The notes under the pieces: model-generated
What the model was told of the DNA's origin: nothing
Database searches by the model: none
What the model saw: only the letters and a program-made list of their open reading frames with translations
Shown: positions 7,489 through 14,564 of the stretch, in pieces
Position numbering within the stretch: the stretch's first letter is position 1
Layout: each line of letters starts with the position of its first letter
Origin: CAZOVB01 sp964583095
GTDB lineage: Bacteria > Planctomycetota > Phycisphaerae > SM23-33
Assembly: GCA_964583095.1 (NCBI GenBank)
Contig: CAZOVB010000024.1
Coordinates: forward strand, 1 to 64,000
Length of the DNA stretch: 64,000 nt
Direction of reading: 5' to 3'
Position numbers and translations under genes: made by a program

Positions 7489-7686
7489 GACGGCAGGGTG
7501 GTTGTACGGTCCTGCGATGCGTTCGAGCAGTTCGGTCAGGTCTCGCCGATCCTTTGCTCGTTTGCATCGGGGGTGGATGGTGAAGAGGTTTGTGTAGTCG
7601 GACGGCTTACCGCCGAACTTTGCAGCGCGTTCCGCTGCGGAGGGTCGGAGGACGATAGGTTTTCCGCATTCGGTGCAGTTTTTCAT
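7474..7686 (-). CDS. zinc-finger-like small protein, 70 aa
   Basis: The protein starts MKNCTECGKPIVL; the CxxC plus a later HPRCKRAKDRR could bind zinc. Its 3' end overlaps the next promoter. The ATG is 4 nt after the -10 box. Related short zinc-finger proteins are common in phages, but I cannot name a family. Confidence 0.65.
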   Translation of the reverse strand: MKNCTECGKPIVLRPSAAERAAKFGGKPSDYTNLFTIHPRCKRAKDRRDLTELLERIAGPYNHPAVPRSQ

Positions 7687-7690
7687 ACTC

Positions 7691-7719
7691 AATATATTTC
7701 TTATTGGTTGTGGCCGGAT
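7691..7719 (-). promoter_or_regulatory. promoter, start 7686
   Basis: ATCCGG, 17 nt, TATATT, 4 nt to ATG. Confidence 0.7.
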
Positions 7720-7725
7720 GTATAC

Positions 7726-7769
7726 AAAAAAAGGTGAGCAGGGACAGCCAACCAAAACTGTCCCCGCTC
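7726..7769 (-). terminator. intrinsic terminator
   Basis: Minus-strand stem GAGCGGGGACAG/CTGTCCCTGCTC followed by a seven-T run. It ends the transcript starting near 7915. Confidence 0.8.
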
Positions 7770-7915
7770 GAACCTTTAGTGGTGAGCAACCGTATCGAGG
7801 GTAACCAGTCCTCGCGGTTGCTCGGAGTGTCGCCGATGCCGTCAGACGTTGCGTCGAGGGCTTCGAGGCGACAGGGGTCGTAAGGGAGAGCAGCCCTTAC
7901 GATGTCGTATGTCAT
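7770..7915 (-). other. short transcript with an open frame lacking a stop
   Basis: A promoter (7918-7946) and an intrinsic terminator (7726-7769) define an RNA of roughly 190 nt. An ATG 2 nt after the -10 box opens MTYDIVRAALPYDPCRLEAL, and the frame stays open through the terminator into the next gene. It is either a gene that lost its stop or a non-coding RNA. Confidence 0.4.
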
Positions 7916-7917
7916 TC

Positions 7918-7946
7918 AATATCTTACTTTGCTTTTGTCGCCGGAT
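7918..7946 (-). promoter_or_regulatory. promoter, transcript from about 7912
   Basis: ATCCGG, 17 nt, GATATT. Confidence 0.6.
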
Positions 7947-7948
7947 GA

Positions 7949-8260
7949 TTAGGCGATGCGAACGATTCCGCCGCCCATCGTGTCGCCGCTCTTAGGCTGT
8001 GCGCCGGTGATCTCGTTGATGATGTCCTCGCCGACCTTGATGTGGATCGGGTTGAACATGTCATTGAGCATCATAAAGCCTTGATGACCGCCCTTGCCGG
8101 TGGACAAACGTCCTTCGCCGGTTTCGGTGTCGATCTGTGCGATCCGCTTATCGGATTGGATCAGGATCTTGCTGCCTTCGTCGCGGCTCTTAGGGTAGAC
8201 GATGAAGTCTTGTGCTTTGCGCATGTTGCCGAGTTTAAGGCTGATTCTGCGAACGTTCAT
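7949..8260 (-). CDS. hypothetical protein, 103 aa
   Basis: Starts MNVRRISLKLGNMRKAQDFIVYP and has Gly-rich turns (STGKGGHQGFMMLND) and a Gly-rich end. The ribosome site is CAACGGAGTATTTCAA. It is a compact mixed alpha/beta protein by composition; no family recognised. Confidence 0.7.
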   Translation of the reverse strand: MNVRRISLKLGNMRKAQDFIVYPKSRDEGSKILIQSDKRIAQIDTETGEGRLSTGKGGHQGFMMLNDMFNPIHIKVGEDIINEITGAQPKSGDTMGGGIVRIA

Positions 8261-8299
8261 TTGAAATACTCCGTTGAGGGGTTGTGGTTCCTTACAACA

Positions 8300-8328
8300 G
8301 ATATATTTCTTTTCTATTGTCGCCGGGG
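8300..8328 (-). promoter_or_regulatory. promoter, start 8260 (leadered)
   Basis: CCCCGG, 17 nt, TATATC. Confidence 0.7.
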
Positions 8329-8330
8329 GA

Positions 8331-8585
8331 TCAGCGTGGGTCTTCGTCGTACATCATCCGCAACTTATTCTCAAGTCCGCGGGTGAGTGCGACCATTCGC
8401 TTATTAGCGGGATCTATTCCCCTATCGAGGGCTTCAAGCAATAACTCAGCGGTATCGTGATCAAGTCGCAGGATAATGCGAGTGTCGATCTCGAATGGGG
8501 ATTGAACTGGACGGGGTGGGCGATCCTCGCGAGGCGTATATTGCTGCGCGGGCGCGGGCGCTTCGGTGGTGGCATCTTTTGGCAT
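8331..8585 (-). CDS. hypothetical protein with Pro-rich N terminus, 84 aa
   Basis: Residues 1-32 are low-complexity (Pro/Ala/Thr), and residues 33-84 form a likely helical domain (TRIILRLDHDTAELLLEALD). The start has no obvious consensus promoter. It may be co-transcribed with 8618-8863. Confidence 0.65.
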   Translation of the reverse strand: MPKDATTEAPAPAQQYTPREDRPPRPVQSPFEIDTRIILRLDHDTAELLLEALDRGIDPANKRMVALTRGLENKLRMMYDEDPR

Positions 8586-8617
8586 ATCAGTGATCGGTGA
8601 AAGAGGATGGCCGGTGA

Positions 8618-8863
8618 TTATTTGCGTCGGGCTTGATTCCGGTACCAGCGACGAGAACGAGGTACATCGGGCTTATTGATAATGTCGGGCTTTTCGAGCT
8701 TCTCGATGCCGAGGCGCTGAAGTTTCTTCAAGTCAACGTCGGCCTTCTTGATGTCGAGGGCATCGTTGGGGAAGACGGGCTGGTCTTCGAGCGGACATGC
8801 CAGTGCGGCAGTTGGCGCGAGGACAGCGACGAGGATGGCGAGGGCGGAGAGTTTTCTGTGCAT
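8618..8863 (-). CDS. secreted small protein, 81 aa
   Basis: The protein begins with a classic Sec signal peptide (MHRKLSALAILVAVLAPTAALA, cleavage expected before CPLED). The mature part is about 59 residues, charged and Lys/Arg-rich at its end. The start has AAGGA 7 nt upstream. The residue at -3 argues against a lipobox. Export by a phage or plasmid suggests envelope action. Confidence 0.75.
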   Translation of the reverse strand: MHRKLSALAILVAVLAPTAALACPLEDQPVFPNDALDIKKADVDLKKLQRLGIEKLEKPDIINKPDVPRSRRWYRNQARRK

Positions 8864-8891
8864 GTGGTATTCCTTGTCCAAGTATCTATAG

Positions 8892-8920
8892 AGTATATCA
8901 GTTGATGATTGTGGCCGGAG
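8892..8920 (-). promoter_or_regulatory. promoter, start 8863 (leadered)
   Basis: CTCCGG, 17 nt, TATACT. Confidence 0.7.
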
Positions 8921-8921
8921 A

Positions 8922-9128
8922 TTAGTCGGGGTCGATTTGTTCGCCCATCTCTTCGAGTTGTCGTCTTCCGCTGCCTCCATCTGCTGACCATCCGCAGAAG
9001 CACCGGACGAGTCCGTTATGCCCGTTGCAGTTGTCATCGTCGCAGATTCGGACGCCGCAGGTTCTGCTGAGGGTCGTTGAAGATCCGCAGCGTTCACATT
9101 TTTCGTCTTTATGTCGGTCTTGGCTCAT
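8922..9128 (-). CDS. Cys-rich zinc-binding-type protein, 68 aa
   Basis: Cys residues are arranged CERCGSS, RTCGVRICDDDNC and RCFCGW, a zinc-ribbon-like spacing. The ATG is 4 nt after the -10 box (TAAATA). Confidence 0.65.
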   Translation of the reverse strand: MSQDRHKDEKCERCGSSTTLSRTCGVRICDDDNCNGHNGLVRCFCGWSADGGSGRRQLEEMGEQIDPD

Positions 9129-9132
9129 ACTC

Positions 9133-9161
9133 TATTTATTTCTTCGCGGATATCGCCGGAG
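9133..9161 (-). promoter_or_regulatory. promoter, start 9128
   Basis: CTCCGG, 17 nt, TAAATA, 4 nt to ATG. Confidence 0.7.
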
Positions 9162-9163
9162 GT

Positions 9164-9619
9164 TTATTTCCTTGGGTCGGGCAGGTTGTCCCAGTCATAG
9201 TCGGGCCAGTATTCTTCGATGGGTACAGGTTCCGTGCCGCCCCATACGGTGACAGGGATATTCCGAGCCTTGAGATATCCAACCATTCGCTTGACGGTGG
9301 GATGGTCAGGGGTCAGTTTTGCGTCGTGTTCCGTCAGGGGGAATTGTGTAGTACAGGTTACATCGTCGTAGTTGTCGCCCGCTCCATTGTCTCGGGCAGC
9401 CCAGGCTCCGCCGTTGTTCATGTGTCCGCTGATATGGTTGCTCGCGACGGCAAACGACAAGCCTTCGTAAAAAGCTCCCGGTTCATGGTTTCCGTACAGG
9501 CAGCCAATGGGATACTTGACGACGTTGGCTGTTCGTTCTTCGCATTTTTCAGCGCGTTCGAGTGTACTATGCTGTCGTCCGCAGTCGTTACATCGCCAGT
9601 AGTGGATTTCTTTGGGCAT
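9164..9619 (-). CDS. hypothetical protein with N-terminal zinc finger, 151 aa
   Basis: The N terminus (HYWRCNDCGRQHSTLERAEKC) is a CxxC/HxxxC-type zinc finger. The rest is Gly/Asn/Asp-rich and aromatic, ending EEYWPDYDWDNLPDPRK. The start is 4 nt after the -10 box. Confidence 0.7.
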   Translation of the reverse strand: MPKEIHYWRCNDCGRQHSTLERAEKCEERTANVVKYPIGCLYGNHEPGAFYEGLSFAVASNHISGHMNNGGAWAARDNGAGDNYDDVTCTTQFPLTEHDAKLTPDHPTVKRMVGYLKARNIPVTVWGGTEPVPIEEYWPDYDWDNLPDPRK

Positions 9620-9623
9620 GATT

Positions 9624-9652
9624 GATTTATTATTCCGTGATTATCGCCGGAG
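9624..9652 (-). promoter_or_regulatory. promoter, start 9619
   Basis: CTCCGG, 17 nt, TAAATC, 4 nt to ATG. Confidence 0.65.
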
Positions 9653-9654
9653 GT

Positions 9655-9996
9655 TTATTTCTCATAGATTCGCTTGTATTCAGCCAGGCCAGCGCCCTGT
9701 GCGTTGAGACGTTCTTGCTTGATGCTGGTCGGCCATCGGGTGATCGTACCGTCAGGCTCGATCCTGATGCCCCCTACTCGCTTGCAGTGTCCGACTCCAT
9801 CACCATCGGGCAGACTGGTGAATTTCATGACGGTACAGGTGATTGCTCCGTCGTGTTGTTCTTTACCGATGTCATAGAAGTAGCGATTGCCTTTGCGTTC
9901 CCAGGTGTTAGTCTGGTTGATCTTGTCGCCTTCTTTGAGTTCTTTCATCATGGCATCCATGACGAGTTTCGCTTTTGTGGTACAGGAATATCCCAT
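9655..9996 (-). CDS. hypothetical protein, 113 aa
   Basis: The ATG at 9996 follows CAACGGAGCAAACCA. The protein has a helical N-terminal part (MGYSCTTKAKLVMDAMMKEL), then a beta-rich region with repeated G/D turns (GVGHCKRVGGIRIEPDGTI). Not recognised. Confidence 0.7.
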   Translation of the reverse strand: MGYSCTTKAKLVMDAMMKELKEGDKINQTNTWERKGNRYFYDIGKEQHDGAITCTVMKFTSLPDGDGVGHCKRVGGIRIEPDGTITRWPTSIKQERLNAQGAGLAEYKRIYEK

Positions 9997-10030
9997 TGGT
10001 TTGCTCCGTTGAGTGGTTGATCTTACAACC

Positions 10031-10059
10031 AATATATTTCTTCGCGGTTGTGACCGGGG
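10031..10059 (-). promoter_or_regulatory. promoter, start 9996 (leadered)
   Basis: CCCCGG, 17 nt, TATATT. Confidence 0.7.
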
Positions 10060-10061
10060 GA

Positions 10062-10328
10062 TCAGTCGAACCACATGGTGGTGGGGTCATGATGCCCAGC
10101 ATAGCAATCGACTTCGCGAGGTTCAAACGTATCCAACGCTTGCTCTCCGAAAACTTGTCTCAAAGTTGCTTCGCTTGAGTTTTTGATCATTGAGTCGATC
10201 TTTTCCTGCACTTCTTCCTTGCTATCGCAGGTAAAGCGTCCTTGCATCGGGTTGCTCAGTTGTCGGTTGTGGCTTCGGTTGAGGTGGGTCATTACCCATC
10301 GCTTGACATGTTTTGGTTTATCGCTCAT
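10062..10328 (-). CDS. hypothetical protein, 88 aa
   Basis: Starts MSDKPKHVKRWVMTHLNRSH; basic N terminus, later acidic helix. The start is 4 nt after the -10 box. Confidence 0.65.
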   Translation of the reverse strand: MSDKPKHVKRWVMTHLNRSHNRQLSNPMQGRFTCDSKEEVQEKIDSMIKNSSEATLRQVFGEQALDTFEPREVDCYAGHHDPTTMWFD

Positions 10329-10332
10329 GGTC

Positions 10333-10361
10333 AATATATTTCTTGTGGTTTGTCGCCGGGG
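10333..10361 (-). promoter_or_regulatory. promoter, start 10328
   Basis: CCCCGG, 17 nt, TATATT, 4 nt to ATG. Confidence 0.75.
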
Positions 10362-10682
10362 TTAGTATTTCTTGCCATTGACGGTGCGGGTCTCGGCTTT
10401 CGTCCATTCGCCAAAGGCTTCGCGGTCGATTTTACGCAAGGCGGTAAGGATATGCGTATCGTTGATATAAGGATACAATTCTTTGCATATCCAAGTACAG
10501 GCGGGGACGCCATCAAACTTTGCAGCGTTCATCCAGTCATACAGCCATCGTCCGTAGGTCATGCCTTGGTCGATGTACTGTTGACGGCATTCGGCGAGTG
10601 TGCCGCTTGTCCATGCCCCATTAGCGGGGACGGCGAGCATCGCATTTTTGAGCGTTTCATAATGGTTGGTTTTGATCTTCAT
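10362..10682 (-). CDS. hypothetical protein, 106 aa
   Basis: A compact helical, aromatic-rich protein (RQQYIDQGMTYGRWLYDWMN; CTWICKELYPYIND). It resembles short phage proteins whose role is unknown. Leaderless by geometry. Confidence 0.65.
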   Translation of the reverse strand: MKIKTNHYETLKNAMLAVPANGAWTSGTLAECRQQYIDQGMTYGRWLYDWMNAAKFDGVPACTWICKELYPYINDTHILTALRKIDREAFGEWTKAETRTVNGKKY

Positions 10683-10686
10683 GCTC

Positions 10687-10715
10687 AATATATTTCTACG
10701 CGATTATCGCCGGGG
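10687..10715 (-). promoter_or_regulatory. promoter, start 10682
   Basis: CCCCGG, 17 nt, TATATT, 4 nt to ATG. Confidence 0.75.
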
Positions 10716-10716
10716 G

Positions 10717-10968
10717 TTACGCGATCTTTTCGATGATATCATTATCGGTTTCGAGCGTCGGCAGGATCAGTCCGCTGATTTCCCAGCATTCTTTAACGCC
10801 ATCGTCATACTCTCCCCATGCCCGGTGCCAGCCGCTGGGATCTCGGCGTTCAGCGATATGGAAAACTTCAACAACATCGCCGCCGCGTGTGCGGTACTTA
10901 CCAGGAGCGTCGATGATTCGAGGCAGGGGGATGAACTTGGTTACGATATGGTAGGCGGTTTTGGTCAT
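10717..10968 (-). CDS. hypothetical protein, 83 aa
   Basis: Small beta-rich protein with RTRGGDVVEVFHIAERRDPSGWHRAWG, recalling short SH3-like modules. Leaderless by geometry. Confidence 0.65.
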   Translation of the reverse strand: MTKTAYHIVTKFIPLPRIIDAPGKYRTRGGDVVEVFHIAERRDPSGWHRAWGEYDDGVKECWEISGLILPTLETDNDIIEKIA

Positions 10969-10972
10969 ACTC

Positions 10973-11001
10973 AATATATTTCTTTACTATTGTGACCGGA
11001 G
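10973..11001 (-). promoter_or_regulatory. promoter, start 10968
   Basis: CTCCGG, 17 nt, TATATT, 4 nt to ATG. Confidence 0.75.
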
Positions 11002-11004
11002 GGC

Positions 11005-11268
11005 TTACTTTTCAAAGCGATAGACGCCTTGGTTTCGCTCAATCAACCGCTGATGCTTGCGGTCTTGTTCTGCTTCAAGTTTCTTTTGGTTTTCTTCTTT
11101 CCGTCGCTTTTCTGCTGCATGATCGCAGGCAAGAGAGTGATAGAATTGCCAGGACTTTGAGGTTGTGAACTGGCAGCCGCATCCCCAGCAAGTTTTCTTG
11201 TACTGCCGGTCGGCTCGCTTACGTTCTTTCTTACGTTTCGCTTCGGTTCGTTTGCGTTTCTTGCTCAT
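11005..11268 (-). CDS. basic zinc-finger protein, 87 aa
   Basis: Very basic N and C termini (KKRKRTEAKRKKERKRADR) flank a CWGCGCQF...FYHSLACDH finger. It probably binds nucleic acid. Confidence 0.7.
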   Translation of the reverse strand: MSKKRKRTEAKRKKERKRADRQYKKTCWGCGCQFTTSKSWQFYHSLACDHAAEKRRKEENQKKLEAEQDRKHQRLIERNQGVYRFEK

Positions 11269-11272
11269 GGTC

Positions 11273-11301
11273 AATATATTTCTTTACTATCATGACCGGA
11301 G
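11273..11301 (-). promoter_or_regulatory. promoter, start 11268
   Basis: CTCCGG, 17 nt, TATATT, 4 nt to ATG. Confidence 0.75.
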
Positions 11302-11472
11302 GTCAACAACAGTAACGGGTTGCGTTCCGAGTCGGTATGAGTCGCCCCATAGCGTTCTGCCGATGAATGAGTCGCCGCCGATGATCGTTTGGGTTACTGT
11401 TCTTTGTTTGCCGTCGTGGATGACGGTATCGCCGGGTCGGATGAGGTCGATATGTACTTGTCTTGTTTTCAT
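11290..11472 (-). CDS. conserved hypothetical protein, 60 aa
   Basis: Contains IRPGDTVIHDG, FIGRTLWGDSYRLG and QPV.VV, a pattern I recall from a widespread short hypothetical protein of phages and proteobacteria (recalled, not searched). Starts by TAATG overlap with the upstream gene, so it is translationally coupled. Confidence 0.75.
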   Translation of the reverse strand: MKTRQVHIDLIRPGDTVIHDGKQRTVTQTIIGGDSFIGRTLWGDSYRLGTQPVTVVDLRS

Positions 11473-11696
11473 TATTCTCTCTTCAACGCTCTTGCGTGCC
11501 TTCTGTATGCCAACTGAGTGAGGGCATAGGCGACGTTGTAGCGTTCGAGGTAGCCGGGGCGTCCGATGGCGCTGCTGTTCTGTTCGTAGTGTGAGGTTTC
11601 GTCGTGGAGTCGTTGGACAAAGAGTCGCTTTTGTGTACTGAGGAAGCGATAAAGGATCGTCCAATAGTCCATGCTGAGGAGTTCTTTCTTGCTCAT
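11472..11696 (-). CDS. helical hypothetical protein, 74 aa
   Basis: Starts MSKKELLSMDYWTILYRFLS; mostly helix, basic C-terminal end (RRHARALKRE). The stop shares a base with the next start (TAATG). Leaderless by geometry. Confidence 0.7.
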   Translation of the reverse strand: MSKKELLSMDYWTILYRFLSTQKRLFVQRLHDETSHYEQNSSAIGRPGYLERYNVAYALTQLAYRRHARALKRE

Positions 11697-11700
11697 GTCC

Positions 11701-11729
11701 ATTATATTATTCCGCGGTTGTCGCCGGGG
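11701..11729 (-). promoter_or_regulatory. promoter, start 11696
   Basis: CCCCGG, 17 nt, TATAAT, 4 nt to ATG. The promoter lies inside the 3' end of the preceding gene. Confidence 0.75.
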
Positions 11730-12087
11730 TTCTCGGAGCGGCAACGATTTCCTCGATCATCGTATCAGGATCCTCATCGCCATCGTCAAGAGCCGCGTAC
11801 AGGGCTTTCTCGTCAAAAGAGTAGTATTCCTGCCATGAACCGTATCGCTTGACCAGGAATCGCTTGAGGACGTTATGAAAGGGAGCAGCGAATCCTCCAA
11901 ACTTAAACGTCGAATCATGATGCCCGCCCGTACAGATACCATAAAGGGTATTGACAACGAGCAACTGTTCCTTATCGGACAGTTCTTCGCCAGCGAGCAG
12001 TCGATTGTAAAAATCGAACATACGATGCTGGGGTTGGGGGCTATCAGCGGGAAGATTAGAATGGCTTGTAAATTGGTAGATGCTCAT
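11707..12087 (-). CDS. hypothetical protein, 126 aa
   Basis: Helical protein with HHDSTFKFGGFAAPFHNVLKRF and an acidic end. The final residues (RTPATTAE) are encoded by the next promoter's -35 region. Leaderless by geometry. Confidence 0.7.
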   Translation of the reverse strand: MSIYQFTSHSNLPADSPQPQHRMFDFYNRLLAGEELSDKEQLLVVNTLYGICTGGHHDSTFKFGGFAAPFHNVLKRFLVKRYGSWQEYYSFDEKALYAALDDGDEDPDTMIEEIVAAPRTPATTAE

Positions 12088-12091
12088 GGTA

Positions 12092-12120
12092 GATATATTT
12101 CTTATCTATTGTCGCCGGGG
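12092..12120 (-). promoter_or_regulatory. promoter, start 12087
   Basis: CCCCGG, 17 nt, TATATC, 4 nt to ATG. Confidence 0.75.
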
Positions 12121-12122
12121 TT

Positions 12123-12383
12123 TTAGGGAGTGTCTTCTTCGAGTTGGTCAATGTAATCATCAGGGCATTGAGTAATCTCTTCGAGGTCAACGCCTTCGAG
12201 AAGTTCAGGGTCGCTTGTCTCGATCAATCCGCAGTTACAAGCAAAAGATGCTTGGTCATAGTCAGACTGAAAGAAAAGAGACTTGCCCTTGTGTCCTTCA
12301 ATAAAGACAGAGATATTGCCGATGCGGTCTTCTTCGACTTCGCATCGAACCATGCCAGGGAGTAGGGGGTTTTGTTCGCTCAT
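12123..12383 (-). CDS. acidic hypothetical protein, 86 aa
   Basis: Starts MSEQNPLLPGMVRCEVEED; acidic C-terminal half (DLEEITQCPDDYIDQLEED). Not recognised. Confidence 0.7.
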   Translation of the reverse strand: MSEQNPLLPGMVRCEVEEDRIGNISVFIEGHKGKSLFFQSDYDQASFACNCGLIETSDPELLEGVDLEEITQCPDDYIDQLEEDTP

Positions 12384-12387
12384 ACTC

Positions 12388-12416
12388 AATATATTTCTTA
12401 TGGGTTGTGACCGGGG
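12388..12416 (-). promoter_or_regulatory. promoter, start 12383
   Basis: CCCCGG, 17 nt, TATATT, 4 nt to ATG. Confidence 0.75.
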
Positions 12417-12418
12417 GT

Positions 12419-12447
12419 AAAAAAAGACGCCCCATTTCTGAGGCGTC
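12419..12447 (-). terminator. intrinsic terminator of 12503-12820
   Basis: Minus-strand GACGCC/GGCGTC stem followed by a long T-run. Confidence 0.75.
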
Positions 12448-12502
12448 CTTTTGTTGTTTATTGCAGCCTTTCAGGTGCTACGCATTTGACCATGCCGCTC
12501 GG

Positions 12503-12820
12503 TCAAACGCTAACGGAATACTCTCCAATACTCATCCGTTCAGGCGCGCTGAGGGTTGCAGTGGGTTCCGTGTCGCCGTCAGCCGAGGGGTCCGACTCGT
12601 CGGTCGGTTCAGTATCGGGGGCTGCGGGCGTTTCGCCAGGGTCGGCATCAGGGGCTTCTGCGTTTGCATCAGCGTCGGGTGCCTTGGCGTCGTCGGGGGC
12701 TTCGATCTTGTCGGGCAAGTCTTCCGAAGCGGGATCGCCGGTGCCGGTTCCCATCGTAACGTAGACGATGGCAGCGATGGCGAGCAGGGCGATCAGTACG
12801 ATCCAAAATCCCTTACTCAT
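12503..12820 (-). CDS. membrane-anchored Asp/Pro/Ala-rich protein, 105 aa
   Basis: One N-terminal membrane segment (about residues 5-22) is followed by a long acidic, low-complexity tail of Asp, Pro, Ala, Glu and Thr (PDADANAEAPDADPGETPAA). The tail should extend outside the cell or into the periplasm. The start has AAAGAGAG upstream and a leader of about 145 nt. Confidence 0.75.
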   Translation of the reverse strand: MSKGFWIVLIALLAIAAIVYVTMGTGTGDPASEDLPDKIEAPDDAKAPDADANAEAPDADPGETPAAPDTEPTDESDPSADGDTEPTATLSAPERMSIGEYSVSV

Positions 12821-12876
12821 GTTGTGTCTCTCTTTCTTAGAGGTCTTGTGTTGTGTCCAGGTCGTTCAATGAGGGG

Positions 12877-12897
12877 TCAGTAGTTCCATCGTTTCAT
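12877..12897 (-). CDS. hexapeptide upstream ORF, MKRWNY
   Basis: In the leader of 12503-12820, a strong ribosome site (AAAGGAG) precedes ATG and five more codons, then TGA. It could be a regulatory leader peptide (Trp and Tyr codons near the end); function is inference. Confidence 0.4.
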   Translation of the reverse strand: MKRWNY

Positions 12898-12971
12898 AGG
12901 GATAACTCCTTTCGTGGCGCTGTAGATTGAGTTTTCTTCGCTAAACTGCGGTCGTTGCCGCTTGAACAGTC

Positions 12972-13000
12972 ATTATATTACAAACGATTTGTCGCCGGAG
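12972..13000 (-). promoter_or_regulatory. promoter, start 12820 (long leader)
   Basis: CTCCGG, 17 nt, TATAAT. Confidence 0.7.
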
Positions 13001-13002
13001 GT

Positions 13003-13326
13003 TTACATGAAGTGATAAAGTTTTTTGTATACCGATTCGGGTATATAATCCCTCGGCTCGGTATCCATCGCTCTTGCCGCCTTGCCAGCCGCTACCATGT
13101 CGCCCTTGAGGATCAGCATAGCGACGGTGCAGAAGTCGCTGGCGTCATCTGCCATGCATTTAGCCATCTCAAAATGATCAGAATAAGCATCTTCCTTGTG
13201 TATCTTCTGATCAGTAAAGCAGGCTACGGCTTTATTGTCAAGCCATTCGATGCTACTCAGCAACCTGTCTTTAACAGCGGCTTTGAGTTTGATGATTTCT
13301 TCAGTTGTAAGATTTGCTTTGCTCAT
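13003..13326 (-). CDS. hypothetical protein, 107 aa
   Basis: Helical protein starting MSKANLTTEEIIKLKAAVKDR, with Cys and Ala-rich helices in the centre. Leaderless by geometry. Confidence 0.7.
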   Translation of the reverse strand: MSKANLTTEEIIKLKAAVKDRLLSSIEWLDNKAVACFTDQKIHKEDAYSDHFEMAKCMADDASDFCTVAMLILKGDMVAAGKAARAMDTEPRDYIPESVYKKLYHFM

Positions 13327-13330
13327 GCTC

Positions 13331-13359
13331 TATTTATTTCTTCGCGATTGTCGCCGGGG
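13331..13359 (-). promoter_or_regulatory. promoter, start 13326
   Basis: CCCCGG, 17 nt, TAAATA, 4 nt to ATG. Confidence 0.7.
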
Positions 13360-13361
13360 GA

Positions 13362-13399
13362 ATAAAAAGCAACAACCTATCTTTCGACAGGCTGCTGCA
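13362..13399 (-). terminator. intrinsic terminator of 13431-14123
   Basis: Minus-strand stem GCAGCAGCCTGTC/GATAGGTTGTTGC with a 4-nt loop, then TTTTTATT. Confidence 0.75.
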
Positions 13400-13430
13400 A
13401 GGGTGCTGGCTAACCCTTATGCACAATCGT

Positions 13431-14123
13431 TTAGCCGATGGTCGCTCGGCGATAAATCTTGCCGCCGACGCTCAACCTCGTGACCTCGCTCAACGTCAAG
13501 ACTTGGAAGTCCGTTTCATCTTCGCGAGGCTTACGCTTGGACAGGAACGGCTTGACCTTCTCGGCAGGGATCTCCTCGTCGCCGATCAAGTAAACGCTCT
13601 CAATCCGCATCTTGCGGTCTTGACGGTCGCCATCGCCGCCGTCGCGGACAGGCTCGTATCGCAGATACAACTTTGGATCGCTCGTGATGAACTGCGTATC
13701 GCCGTTATCATCAAGAATCGCCTTGCGGGCGTTGCCCTTGGCATCATCGCAAACAACGTCGTTCTTGTGAACAGACAGGGGCGTGACCTTGCCGCCGATC
13801 ATGACAGGGGTATGCCAAGTAAAACCAGGCTTCGCGGCTTCCGCTCCGCCTCGCTTCTCGACCTTCTTGCCATAGTCGAAGTTGACGGTCGCTTGTCCCT
13901 TGGATCGCTTGATCATGCCTCGCTTGGCATAGGGATTGTCGGTCTGCAACATCTTGCCGCGCTTGTCCATCGTGATATCGGCATCGTAGCCGATGAACGT
14001 ATGGCTCTGGATCTTCTGAAGCTCCTCGGCGAACTCGGCAACGCTACCCAACAGGGCAACGTGTGCGGCTCGTGCGGGGGCAGGGGCGGCAGGCGTAGCA
14101 AGGAAAACGGTTTGGTCAGGCAT
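13431..14123 (-). CDS. hypothetical protein, paralogue of 4745-5341
   Basis: The 230-residue protein begins MPDQTVFLATPAAPAPARAA and shares the MDK...N.PY, VNFDY, GKVTPL..HK.DV and YLRYE blocks with the product of 4745-5341, plus the C-terminal end SVGGKIYRR. The Ala-rich N terminus is a linker or targeting tail. Both genes have long leaders and strong terminators, unlike most neighbours. Function unknown. Confidence 0.75.
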   Translation of the reverse strand: MPDQTVFLATPAAPAPARAAHVALLGSVAEFAEELQKIQSHTFIGYDADITMDKRGKMLQTDNPYAKRGMIKRSKGQATVNFDYGKKVEKRGGAEAAKPGFTWHTPVMIGGKVTPLSVHKNDVVCDDAKGNARKAILDDNGDTQFITSDPKLYLRYEPVRDGGDGDRQDRKMRIESVYLIGDEEIPAEKVKPFLSKRKPREDETDFQVLTLSEVTRLSVGGKIYRRATIG

Positions 14124-14154
14124 GGTTTGATGCTCCGTGGCGTTATTGCCAATC

Positions 14155-14183
14155 AATATATTTCTTCACTTTTGTGACCGGGG
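14155..14183 (-). promoter_or_regulatory. promoter, start 14123 (leadered)
   Basis: CCCCGG, 17 nt, TATATT. Confidence 0.7.
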
Positions 14184-14531
14184 TACGATCCCATCCCATC
14201 TATTTTGGGCGGCTTTGATTGTATCAACAACACGCTTCTGTAGATTGTCTCGCCAATTCTTAGTGCGATAGACGCGTGCCGATTTGATGAATCCCCTATC
14301 GTTGAGCGTATTTACTGCACAAACTCGGATCGCATCCTCTCCCGCTTCTCGGCTTACGCCGACTTGAGGGTTGATGCTGCTGTAAACCCTGATGACGATT
14401 GAGCCGTTGGTTTTCTTGAGACTGTAAGTAAACACAGCCTCGCCGAGTCGGTTCTGCTCTTCAACCCAGCCCTTGTCGGACTTGAGGTGATTTCGCATCT
14501 CTTCGATTGTGATAGGGCAGTAGCGTTTCAT
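14166..14531 (-). CDS. hypothetical protein, 121 aa
   Basis: Starts MKRYCPITIEEMRNHLKSDKG and has VFTYSLKKTNGSIVIRVYSSI followed by a basic helical end. By composition a small mixed alpha/beta domain. Its 3' end overlaps the promoter at 14155-14183. Leaderless by geometry. Confidence 0.7.
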   Translation of the reverse strand: MKRYCPITIEEMRNHLKSDKGWVEEQNRLGEAVFTYSLKKTNGSIVIRVYSSINPQVGVSREAGEDAIRVCAVNTLNDRGFIKSARVYRTKNWRDNLQKRVVDTIKAAQNRWDGIVPRSQK

Positions 14532-14535
14532 GCCC

Positions 14536-14564
14536 AATATATTAAGTATCGATTGTAGCCGGGG
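14536..14564 (-). promoter_or_regulatory. promoter, start 14531
   Basis: CCCCGG, 17 nt, TATATT, 4 nt to ATG. Confidence 0.75.
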
